Position numbers and translations under genes: made by a program
Part shown: positions 1 to 5,067 of the stretch, piece by piece
Position numbering within the stretch: position 1 is the stretch's first letter
Layout: each line of letters starts with the position of its first letter
The notes under the pieces: generated by a model
Database searches by the model: none
Seen by the model: only the letters and a program-made list of their open reading frames with translations
What the model was told of the DNA's origin: nothing
Source: Chitinophagaceae bacterium
GTDB lineage: Bacteria; Bacteroidota; Bacteroidia; Chitinophagales; Chitinophagaceae
Direction: 5' to 3'
DNA: 5,164 nucleotides
Assembly: GCA_025455205.1 (NCBI GenBank)
Contig: JALOMZ010000174.1
Location: 1 to 5,164, forward strand

Positions 1-417
1 TCGGACATCATGGATATTGCCCGCGAAACCGAAAAAGAAGTGTGGAAGGAAGTGGATTGCCTGCAATGCGCCAACTGCTGCAAGAAAATGACGCCCACCC
101 TCACGGCCAAAGACAAAAAACGCATTGCCGACCACCTGGGCCTGACCGTTCCGGCCTTCACCAAAAAATACCTGGTGTACGACAAAGATGATAAGGACTG
201 GCGCATGCAGCTACAACCCTGCGTATTCCTGGACCTGGACACAAACAAATGCAGCATTTATGAGCACAGGCCCGATGACTGCCGCGGATTTCCCCACCTG
301 GTGAAAGAACCCATGGACAGCTATGTCTACATCCATAAACAAAACATCAAATACTGTCCGGCCACCTACCTGTGGGTGGAGAAAATGATGGAGAAAGTTG
401 AATTCCACAAACACTAA
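1..417 (+). CDS. YkgJ family cysteine cluster (CxxCxxCC) protein, 5' end outside window
   Basis: This is a YkgJ-type protein, a family proposed to bind zinc or iron through a cysteine cluster; its cellular role is not established. Counting from the ATG at position 10, the cluster is C17-x2-C20-x2-C23-C24. It is followed by the usual second half: PC at 70-71 in QPCVFLD, C81 in CSIYE, C91 in RPDDCRGFP, and C116 in KYCPATY. All eight cysteines of the family pattern are visible. The frame stays open through the first nine bases of the window, and related Bacteroidota proteins, as I remember them, carry extra residues before the cluster. The ATG at 10 is therefore probably internal and the true start lies upstream. 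The stop at 415-417 is 2 bp before the rhomboid start, so the two genes are probably cotranscribed and coupled. Family assignment is firm; function is unknown. Confidence 0.88.
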   Translation, partial: SDIMDIARETEKEVWKEVDCLQCANCCKKMTPTLTAKDKKRIADHLGLTVPAFTKKYLVYDKDDKDWRMQLQPCVFLDLDTNKCSIYEHRPDDCRGFPHLVKEPMDSYVYIHKQNIKYCPATYLWVEKMMEKVEFHKH

Positions 418-419
418 GC

Positions 420-1031
420 ATGCTGTCCCATACCCTTATAATCATTCTCGTAACGGCTGCCATTTCCATTTCTGCCTTCAGCAATGGCCGCATTTACAAC
501 GACCTGATCATGTATCCCCCGGCCATCCGCAAGGGGCAGTATTACCGGCTGCTCACTTCGGGCTTCATCCATGCCGACTACATGCACCTGATCTTCAACA
601 TGCTCACGCTGTGGTTCTTTGGCAAGGTGCTGGAGCAGCAGTATTTCCAGCAATTCGGGAAATTCACCTACCTCATTTTCTACTTGCTGGCCATCACCGT
701 TAGTGATATTCCCAGTTATGTAAAACACCGGTACAACGCCAGCTACGCCAGCCTGGGCGCCTCCGGCGGGGTATCGGCCATGCTCTTTGCCTTTATCATA
801 CTGGCACCCTGGTCTACCATCTATATTTTCTTCCTGCCGGTGCCCGCCATTGTGTTTGGGGTGTTATACCTGGTGTACAGCCAGTACATGGCCAACCGTG
901 GCGGCGATAATATCAATCACGATGCGCATTTCTGGGGCGCCGTTTTCGGCATCGTGGGCGTTCTGGTGCTCGACCGGAATGCCATCCCAAGGTTCATAGA
1001 ACTGATCCAGCGGCCTGAATTCAATTTCTGA
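420..1031 (+). CDS. Rhomboid family intramembrane serine protease
   Basis: A polytopic membrane protease of 203 residues that should cleave transmembrane segments of other proteins within the lipid bilayer. The catalytic serine is S115 in LGASGG (the GxSG motif) and the catalytic histidine is H170 in HDAHFWGAVFG. The H56-x3-N60 pair in MHLIFNML matches the oxyanion-hole histidine and asparagine of GlpG (HILFN). Hydrophobic segments lie at about 3-20, 55-70, 81-96, 111-130, 131-152 and 168-185, which fits the minimal six-helix rhomboid core without an added soluble domain. The ATG at 420 is chosen because the whole first helix is needed and because it falls 2 bp after the upstream stop, suggesting translational coupling. 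No substrate can be inferred. A short charged tail (RFIELIQRPEFNF) ends the protein. All catalytic residues are present, so it is probably active. Confidence 0.94.
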   Translation: MLSHTLIIILVTAAISISAFSNGRIYNDLIMYPPAIRKGQYYRLLTSGFIHADYMHLIFNMLTLWFFGKVLEQQYFQQFGKFTYLIFYLLAITVSDIPSYVKHRYNASYASLGASGGVSAMLFAFIILAPWSTIYIFFLPVPAIVFGVLYLVYSQYMANRGGDNINHDAHFWGAVFGIVGVLVLDRNAIPRFIELIQRPEFNF

Positions 1032-1099
1032 GGGAGTCAGACCGTACATGCGCATTATTTCGGCTGAAAACAAATACTAATTTTATTTAATTTGTTTTT

Positions 1100-1123
1100 C
1101 TGATTCGTGAAGACACGAACCAG
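1100..1123. repeat. Hairpin repeat, copy 1
   Basis: A 24-bp unit that folds into a 10-bp stem around an AAGA loop: CTGATTCGTG, AAGA, CACGAACCAG. It has one A-C mismatch (unit positions 4 and 21). It is identical to copy 2 at 21 of 24 positions in the same orientation. A T-rich run (1091-1099) lies just before it on the + strand. Confidence 0.8.
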
Positions 1124-1140
1124 GGCGGTGGGATGTAGCC

Positions 1141-1188
1141 TTCGACAGGCTCAGGCTGACAGCTCCGAGTCATGTTGAGCTTGCCGAA
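1141..1188. repeat. Dispersed TTCGACAGGCTCAGG-type palindromic repeat
   Basis: The left arm TTCGACAGGCTCAGGCTGA (1141-1159) pairs with TCATGTTGAGCTTGCCGAA (1170-1188) across a 10-nt loop. There are 14 Watson-Crick pairs, 3 G-T pairs and 2 mismatches. The arm is a form of the CTTCGACA(A/G)GCTCAGG...TGACA sequence that I recognise as a widely dispersed intergenic repeat in many bacterial genomes. Spurious translations of it often contain FRQAQHD, which appears here on the - strand. The function is unknown; mRNA 3'-end protection and mobility by a REP-type nuclease have been suggested for repeats of this general kind. Confidence 0.75.
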
Positions 1189-1257
1189 ACACAGACAGGA
1201 AGCGGGTTGTAGCCGATTCACATACTTTAATAGCACAACGCGTTTTGATACATCTCT

Positions 1258-1281
1258 CTGGTTCCTGAAGACAAGAACCAG
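1258..1281. repeat. Hairpin repeat, copy 2
   Basis: The second copy of the 24-bp hairpin: CTGGTTCCTG, AAGA, CAAGAACCAG. It differs from copy 1 at unit positions 4, 8 and 17. Position 4 restores a G-C pair that is mismatched in copy 1, while 8 and 17 form a C-A mismatch where copy 1 has G-C. The two copies therefore look like separate decays of one perfect 10-bp palindrome. An A-rich run (1291-1300) follows it. Confidence 0.8.
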
Positions 1282-1305
1282 TGCATAGACAAAACAAATT
1301 CAAAT

Positions 1306-2685
1306 TCATGATGTGACATGGCCAGCATCCCAGCGCAGGTGGAAAACGGCCCGGGTGGAATCTGTCACCCGGTAGCGGTCGTCGAGGCGAAGCCCAAGTA
1401 CCCATACTATTTTTTTGTTACTTTCCAGCACCCACACTTTTTCCTTATCGGGCTTCGATAGTTTAAGGTCAATCAGCAGTCGCGCCACTTTTTTCTTCTT
1501 GCGCAATCCCAGCGGATAGAGGTAATCTCCAGCCTTCCACGGTCGCAGCACCAGCGGATACTGCAGCTGGCCGGCATCCAGCCAGGCCTCATGTACCGAG
1601 GCTTTGCGGATGAGGTTCATATCAAATTCGCTCAGGGTGGTCCATGCCAGAGCGCCTGCCGGTGTATTCATCCGTCCTGCAGGTTCTTCCAACAAAATAT
1701 GCGTGGAGGCCACCGGGGCCAGTGGAGCAACCAGCAGCCAGCGCCGGTGACGTATAATGCGCCAGTCAGCCGCCTGTACAAAGGAACCGCTGTCTGCATG
1801 GCACAGCTTCAATACTTCATCCACCTGTCCTTCGCTGAAGCCAAACGGCTTGATCAGTTCCCAGGTGATGGTACGCACGGGTTGTGCCTTTAACAGTGCC
1901 AGTACCGGAATCTGCCATTGCCCCTTCACCCGGAGTAACAGCTTCTTTCGATGCAGGCTCACTGCCTGGTGGTACAGCTGCTCTGCCTCTGTGAGCCTGG
2001 CCATGGTACCCATCATGTTGCGCAGGGCCGCAGGAAATACACGTTCAGCAGCCGGCACAATCTGCTGCCGGATGAAATTTCGGGTGTAGCGGCTGCTCTC
2101 ATTAGACGAATCCTCCACCCAGCTGAGTCCGGCACCGGAAGCATAACGGACAATTTCATCCCGGGTAGCATAAATAAGCGGACGTATAATATTTTCCCTC
2201 CGGGGGCGAATGCCATGCAGGCCTTCTATGCCGGTACCGCGCATGAGATTGAACAGCATGGTTTCCACCGCATCGTTGGCATGGTGGGCGGTGGCCAGCC
2301 GGGTGGAAATACCCTTAGCCTTCAAACCATCCAGTAATTGGCTGAACCATGCATACCGCAGGGTACGCGCGGCCACCTGTATGCTTACCCCCTGCTCATC
2401 CGCATAGGCGCTGGTGTCAAAATGCTTCACGTGCAGCGGCACCTGCCATTGATGGGCCAGGCTGCGCACAAACGCCTCATCCCGCTCACTCTCTTCACCC
2501 CGCAGCATGAAATTGCAGTGGGACATTTCGAAAGGGATGCCCGATTGCAGCAGCAGGTGGCCCAGTACCACCGAATCCACGCCGCCGCTGATGGCCAGCA
2601 GCACGCGGGTACCGGGCGGGATGAGCTGTTCTGCTCGGCAGAAGGCCCCAAAAGAAGTAAGGAGGTCTTGCGGCAATGTATTCAA
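1306..2685 (-). CDS. tilS: tRNA(Ile)-lysidine synthetase TilS, TTG start
   Basis: TilS is a cytoplasmic ligase that uses ATP and lysine to convert C34 of the CAU anticodon of tRNA-Ile2 to lysidine, changing both its codon (AUG to AUA) and its charging identity. The 459-residue protein has the N-type ATP pyrophosphatase P-loop SGGVDS at 33-38, then HCNFMLRGEESERDE at 56-70, ATAHHANDAVETMLFNLMRG at 131-150, EDSSN at 191-195 and YTRNFIRQQIVP at 200-211. The C-terminal TilS domain is recognisable at about 379-445 (RPWKAGDYLYPLGLRKKKKV, then WVLGLRLDDRYRV). Length fits the family. No ATG occurs before codon 54, well past the P-loop; the frame opens with TTG right after the in-frame stop of the TPR gene, and another TTG is codon 4. 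Translation therefore seems to begin at TTG, probably by reinitiation. It converges with the rhomboid gene. The function call is firm; the exact start codon is less so. Confidence 0.96.
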   Translation of the reverse strand: MNTLPQDLLTSFGAFCRAEQLIPPGTRVLLAISGGVDSVVLGHLLLQSGIPFEMSHCNFMLRGEESERDEAFVRSLAHQWQVPLHVKHFDTSAYADEQGVSIQVAARTLRYAWFSQLLDGLKAKGISTRLATAHHANDAVETMLFNLMRGTGIEGLHGIRPRRENIIRPLIYATRDEIVRYASGAGLSWVEDSSNESSRYTRNFIRQQIVPAAERVFPAALRNMMGTMARLTEAEQLYHQAVSLHRKKLLLRVKGQWQIPVLALLKAQPVRTITWELIKPFGFSEGQVDEVLKLCHADSGSFVQAADWRIIRHRRWLLVAPLAPVASTHILLEEPAGRMNTPAGALAWTTLSEFDMNLIRKASVHEAWLDAGQLQYPLVLRPWKAGDYLYPLGLRKKKKVARLLIDLKLSKPDKEKVWVLESNKKIVWVLGLRLDDRYRVTDSTRAVFHLRWDAGHVTS

Positions 2686-3000
2686 TTAATAATCCGTGAG
2701 GTCTTCCCAGGCAGCCTGGAGTTCATTGTAGGCGTGGTTGTCGCCCGCTGCCCGGGCCTGTTTCATGCCCTGTTCGTAGGTCTGAATGGCATTATCCTTT
2801 TCCCCCAGGCGCTCCAGCAGCTTGGCCAGGTGGTAATAACTGCCCACATATCCGGGGTTCTGTGCCAGCAGGTTTTCGAAGAGCCGGCGGGCTTCCAGTT
2901 CCTCGCCCAACTTGATGTATTCCAGCGCCAAAGCATGCTGTAAAAAACTGTCGCCGGGCTGGGCCTGGAGGTATTCCCTGAGTTTGTCTATCCTTTGCAT
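2686..3000 (-). CDS. Small tetratricopeptide repeat (TPR) protein
   Basis: A 104-residue soluble protein made almost wholly of two TPR units, at about residues 18-50 (SFLQHALALEYIKLG, then EARRLFENLLAQNPG) and 51-84 (YVGSYYHLAKLLERLG, then NAIQTYEQGMKQAR). A short helix precedes them and a capping helix follows (AYNELQAAWEDLTDY). There is no signal peptide or enzymatic motif, so it is probably a protein-binding scaffold of unknown partner. The frame is open upstream to an ATG at 3180. I start it at the ATG at 3000 because the extra residues are not TPR-like and would cross the divergent promoter and the first codons of etfB. Its TAA (2686-2688) is followed at once, in the same frame, by the TTG start of tilS, so the two are surely cotranscribed. 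No strong TAnnTTTG box was found for the - strand. Confidence 0.88.
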   Translation of the reverse strand: MQRIDKLREYLQAQPGDSFLQHALALEYIKLGEELEARRLFENLLAQNPGYVGSYYHLAKLLERLGEKDNAIQTYEQGMKQARAAGDNHAYNELQAAWEDLTDY

Positions 3001-3053
3001 TTTCCGTAATAAAAAATCCTCAAAATTTGCCGGCCGGTTGATGCCGGCGCCAC

Positions 3054-3061
3054 TATATTTG
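3054..3061 (+). promoter_or_regulatory. Bacteroidota-type -7 promoter element for etfBA
   Basis: TATATTTG fits the TAnnTTTG -7 consensus used by the main sigma factor of Bacteroidota, 48 bp before the etfB ATG. The -33 partner is less clear: TTTG at 3026-3029 leaves 24 nt of spacing and TTG at 3038-3040 leaves 13, neither ideal. Start of transcription would fall near 3066-3070, giving a leader of roughly 40 nt. No other TAnnTTTG match was seen in this gap. Confidence 0.6.
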
Positions 3062-3086
3062 CAAATAGTTGCATAAACAACTATTT
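3056..3086. promoter_or_regulatory. Overlapping palindromes at the etfBA start, candidate operator
   Basis: TATTTGCAAATA (3056-3067) is a perfect 12-bp palindrome that contains most of the -7 box. It overlaps a second perfect inverted repeat, AAATAGTTG (3063-3071) and CAACTATTT (3078-3086), separated by CATAAA. Both sit over the expected transcription start of etfBA and between the divergent TPR-tilS and etfBA units. This is where a repressor operator would act, or the 9-bp arms could form a hairpin at the 5' end of the mRNA. No regulator gene is nearby to name. The symmetry is seen directly; the regulatory role is inferred. Confidence 0.45.
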
Positions 3087-3109
3087 TTAGAAAATCAATT
3101 TGTTGCCAT

Positions 3110-3853
3110 ATGAAAATTCTGGTGTGTATCAGTAAAACGCCCGACACCACGGCAAAAATAGCCTTCACCGACAACAACACGAAGTTTGCCGATGCCGGGG
3201 TGCAGTTTATTGTGAATCCTTACGACGAATGGTATGCCCTGGTGCGTGCCCTGGAACTGAAAGAAGCCGGACTGGCCAGCCATGTTACGCTGGTGACCGT
3301 GGGGGGTGCCGATGTGGAACCCATCATCCGCAAGGCCCTGGCCATTGGCGGTGATGATGCAGTACGGGTGAATGCCGACAGCGCCGACAGCTTCTTTGTG
3401 GCCAGCCAGATTGCGGCGGTGGCCAGCGAAGGGGGGTACCAACTGGTGCTCACCGGTAAGGAAACCATTGACTACAACGGCAGCAGCATAGGCGGCATGG
3501 TGGCCGAGCTGCTGGATATGCCCTATGTGAGCCTGGCCACCAAACTGGACCTGGCCGGCAACATGGCCAGCATGGTGCGCGAAATAGAAGGCGGCGAAGA
3601 AAAACTGGAATGCGCCCTGCCGCTGGTGGTGAGCTGCCAGAAGGGCATGGCCGAACAGCGCATCCCCAACATGAAGGGCATTATGGGTGCCCGCACAAAG
3701 CCATTGACCGTTAAAGAACCCGTTGCCGTGGACGCCCTCACCAGTGTAGTGGGCTTTGAGCTGCCGCCTGCCAAAACAGGTGTCAGGCTCGTGAGCGCCG
3801 ACCAGCCCGAAGAACTGATCAGGCTGCTGCACGAAGAAGCAAAAGTCATATAA
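3110..3853 (+). CDS. etfB: Electron transfer flavoprotein subunit beta
   Basis: The beta subunit of the soluble EtfAB heterodimer, which takes electrons from acyl-CoA dehydrogenases and related flavoenzymes and passes them to ETF-quinone oxidoreductase. The protein is 247 residues, close to the family norm. It opens with a Rossmann-like strand (MKILVCISKTPD), then has VNPYDEWYALVRALELKE at 35-52, a nucleotide-binding segment TGKETIDYNGSSIGG at 115-129, and the subunit signature REIEGGEEKLECALPLVVSC at 157-176, which fits the known EtfB pattern apart from its first position. RIPNMKGIMGARTKPL (184-199) corresponds to the partner-recognition loop region. The ATG at 3110 sits about 40 nt after a likely transcription start, with no Shine-Dalgarno. 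etfA follows after 74 bp on the same strand. The family call is secure. Its electron donors are not shown here, and it could serve fatty acid or branched-chain amino acid breakdown. Confidence 0.96.
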   Translation: MKILVCISKTPDTTAKIAFTDNNTKFADAGVQFIVNPYDEWYALVRALELKEAGLASHVTLVTVGGADVEPIIRKALAIGGDDAVRVNADSADSFFVASQIAAVASEGGYQLVLTGKETIDYNGSSIGGMVAELLDMPYVSLATKLDLAGNMASMVREIEGGEEKLECALPLVVSCQKGMAEQRIPNMKGIMGARTKPLTVKEPVAVDALTSVVGFELPPAKTGVRLVSADQPEELIRLLHEEAKVI

Positions 3854-3855
3854 TA

Positions 3856-3872
3856 CAGGGAGTTTAGCCCTG
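3856..3872 (+). other. Small hairpin in the etfB-etfA spacer
   Basis: CAGGG (3856-3860) pairs with CCCTG (3868-3872) across a 7-nt loop, just after the etfB stop. No T-run follows, so it is not a terminator. It might slow RNA decay or partly reduce readthrough into etfA, but a 5-bp stem can arise by chance. The rest of the 74-bp spacer (3854-3927) is A/T-rich near etfA and has no clear promoter. Confidence 0.25.
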
Positions 3873-3927
3873 GCAGACCTTTGCGAAAGCCCTCCATTTA
3901 CATTAACAAATTTTCAAATTCCATTCC

Positions 3928-4893
3928 ATGGTACTCATATTCGCCGAACAGGCCGACGGACATATCAAGAAAGCTTCCCTGGAAGCAGTATACTATGGCA
4001 GCAAGCTGGCTGCCCAACTGGGTACAGCTGCCGAAGCGGTAGTGCTGGGCAGCGCCGATGCTGCACAGCTGGCCGCCCTGGGCCAGTATGGTGCACAAAA
4101 AGTGCATCACGACAACAATACCGCATTCGATCAATTTGACGCACAGGTTTATACCCGCGCCCTGGTGGCCCTGGCACAGCAATGTGGCGCCACCGTGATC
4201 GTATTTTCCAGCAACACCACCGGCAGGGCCCTGGCACCGCGGCTCAGCGCCCGCCTGAAAGCAGGCCTGGTAAACGGCGCCATCAGCCTGCCTGATACCA
4301 GCAACGGTTTTGTAGTGAAGAAGAATGTATTCAGCGGCAAGGCGTACGCCCAGGTGAACCTCCTCACCGAAACCAAGATCATTGCCATCAGCCCGAACGC
4401 CTTTGGCGCCACTGCCGGCACAGGCAGCGCCGAAGTGGTGGCGGCACAGTTGCCTTCCGCAGGCGGCCGGATCAGGGTAACCGGCGTAGAAAAAGTGAGC
4501 GGCACCGTGCCCCTGGGCGAGGCGGAACTGGTGGTGAGTGGCGGCCGTGGCCTCAAAGGACCCGAGCATTGGGGCATCGTGGAAGACCTTGCCGGTGCCC
4601 TGGGCGCATCGCTGGCCTGCAGCCGCCCGGTGGCCGATGCCCACTGGCGCCCGCATCACGAACACGTGGGCCAAACCGGTGGCGCCATTGCCCCCAACCT
4701 CTACATTGCCATTGGCATCAGCGGTGCCATCCAGCACCTGGCGGGTGTAAACCGCAGCAAGACCATTGTGGTGATCAACAAAGACCCGGAAGCACCTTTC
4801 TTCAAAGCCGCCGACTACGGCATCGTGGGCGACGCTTTCGAGGTGGTTCCCAAACTCACCGAAGCCGTTAAGAAAATGAAGGGGCTGGCCTGA
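3928..4893 (+). CDS. etfA: Electron transfer flavoprotein subunit alpha
   Basis: The alpha subunit of ETF, which holds the redox-active FAD and shares the heterodimer with EtfB. The protein is 321 residues, typical of the family. Residues 1 to about 185 form the N-terminal alpha/beta domain ([20 protein letters not shown], then [21 protein letters not shown] at 90-110). The C-terminal FAD domain has VVSGGRGLK at 202-210, [10 protein letters not shown] at 248-257, the signature [18 protein letters not shown] at 258-275, [22 protein letters not shown] at 281-302, and FEVVP at 304-308. R207, T250 and the GISGAIQH stretch match flavin-contacting positions of known ETFs. H239 in DAHW replaces the glycine usual at this place. 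The ATG at 3928 fits the conserved N-terminus. The gene is the last of its operon, closed by the terminator at 4921. A longer open frame on the opposite strand is a shadow of biased codon use. Confidence 0.97.
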   Translation: MVLIFAEQADGHIKKASLEAVYYGSKLAAQLGTAAEAVVLGSADAAQLAALGQYGAQKVHHDNNTAFDQFDAQVYTRALVALAQQCGATVIVFSSNTTGRALAPRLSARLKAGLVNGAISLPDTSNGFVVKKNVFSGKAYAQVNLLTETKIIAISPNAFGATAGTGSAEVVAAQLPSAGGRIRVTGVEKVSGTVPLGEAELVVSGGRGLKGPEHWGIVEDLAGALGASLACSRPVADAHWRPHHEHVGQTGGAIAPNLYIAIGISGAIQHLAGVNRSKTIVVINKDPEAPFFKAADYGIVGDAFEVVPKLTEAVKKMKGLA

Positions 4894-4920
4894 GGCCCCG
4901 AGAATCAAAAGGAATATATG

Positions 4921-4953
4921 AAAGCCATACCAATGCGGTGTGGCTTTTATTTT
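4921..4953 (+). terminator. Rho-independent terminator of etfBA
   Basis: AAAGCCATACC (4921-4931) pairs with GGTGTGGCTTT (4937-4947) across a 5-nt loop, giving an 11-bp stem with one G-T pair. It runs into TTTTATTTT (4945-4953). It begins 27 bp after the etfA stop. On the - strand the stem is followed by a weaker T/A-rich stretch, so it might also stop transcription coming from the right. Confidence 0.85.
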
Positions 4954-4988
4954 GGCATGACCCGTACATGCGTAATCAGCACATCAAC

Positions 4989-5018
4989 GGAAAATCCCAA
5001 AATGGAAAATCCCAAATT
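4989..5018. repeat. 15-bp tandem repeat, two units
   Basis: GGAAAATCCCAAAAT (4989-5003) is followed directly by GGAAAATCCCAAATT (5004-5018), 14 of 15 identical. It is part of a degenerate repeat tract in the 271-bp stretch after etfA. Short CCCAAATTCC-like units of this kind are, from memory, common between genes in Bacteroidota genomes; function is unknown. Confidence 0.7.
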
Positions 5019-5037
5019 CCAGAAGGCGCCCCCATAG

Positions 5038-5067
5038 CCTATTGCCTATTCCCCTATTGCCATTTCA
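5038..5067. repeat. Second 15-bp tandem repeat, two units
   Basis: CCTATTGCCTATTCC (5038-5052) is followed by CCTATTGCCATTTCA (5053-5067). The first nine bases are identical and 12 of 15 match overall. The unit differs in sequence from the repeat at 4989 but has the same 15-bp period. It overlaps the stop codon of the possible - strand reading frame. AGCACATC, at 4978-4985 and 5076-5083, is a further shared word flanking both. Confidence 0.55.

Larger units (their letters stand above)
1089..1300. repeat. Composite intergenic repeat cluster, MITE-like or REP-like
   Basis: The gap between the convergent rhomboid and tilS genes (1032-1305) has no credible gene. Most of it is a nested repeat structure. 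A perfect 10-bp inverted pair, AATTTGTTTT (1089-1098) and AAAACAAATT (1291-1300), brackets two near-identical 24-bp hairpins (1100-1123 and 1258-1281) and a larger imperfect hairpin (1141-1188). A weaker pair at 1203-1210 and 1235-1242 (7 of 8 pairing) lies between the last two. No transposase or clear target-site duplication is visible. The unit could be a non-autonomous element, a REP-like cluster, or separate repeats that settled in a permissive convergent gap. Neither hairpin is followed by a T-run on either strand, so these are not classical intrinsic terminators. The individual repeats are certain; that they form one element is inference. Confidence 0.55.

Noticed and set aside
1151..1405. 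An 84-codon - strand frame overlapping the end of tilS.
   Set aside because: Its product contains FRQAQHD, a typical spurious translation of the dispersed intergenic repeat, and it overlaps tilS in another frame.
2338..2943. A 201-codon open frame on the + strand over tilS and the TPR gene.
   Set aside because: It crosses two well-supported - strand genes and has no recognisable domain.
3001..3180. N-terminal extension of the TPR gene to an ATG at 3180, giving 164 residues with a hydrophobic start.
   Set aside because: The added part would cover the etfB promoter and its first codons, and the TPR-like sequence begins at the ATG at 3000.
3095..3832. A 245-codon open frame on the - strand opposite etfB.
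   Set aside because: Antisense shadow of etfB, with a His/Gln/Gly-rich product and no family features.
3876..3883. GACCTTTG in the etfB-etfA spacer as a -7 box for a separate etfA promoter.
   Set aside because: It misses the first base of TAnnTTTG and has no TTTG at the proper distance upstream.
4881..4899. GGGGC and GCCCC flanking the etfA stop as a terminator stem.
   Set aside because: The stem is only 5 bp, lies within the coding end, and has no T-run; the structure at 4921 is far better.
3898..4908. A 336-codon open frame on the - strand, longer than etfA itself.
   Set aside because: It is antisense to etfA, which carries clear family signatures along its whole length. The product is rich in Gly, Ala and His with no recognisable motif, as expected from a GC-rich, biased + strand gene.
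4918..5037. A 39-codon + strand frame starting just after etfA, with a GGA 6 bases before its ATG.
   Set aside because: Its first third is the etfBA terminator hairpin and its end is the 15-bp tandem repeat, so it is unlikely to be translated.
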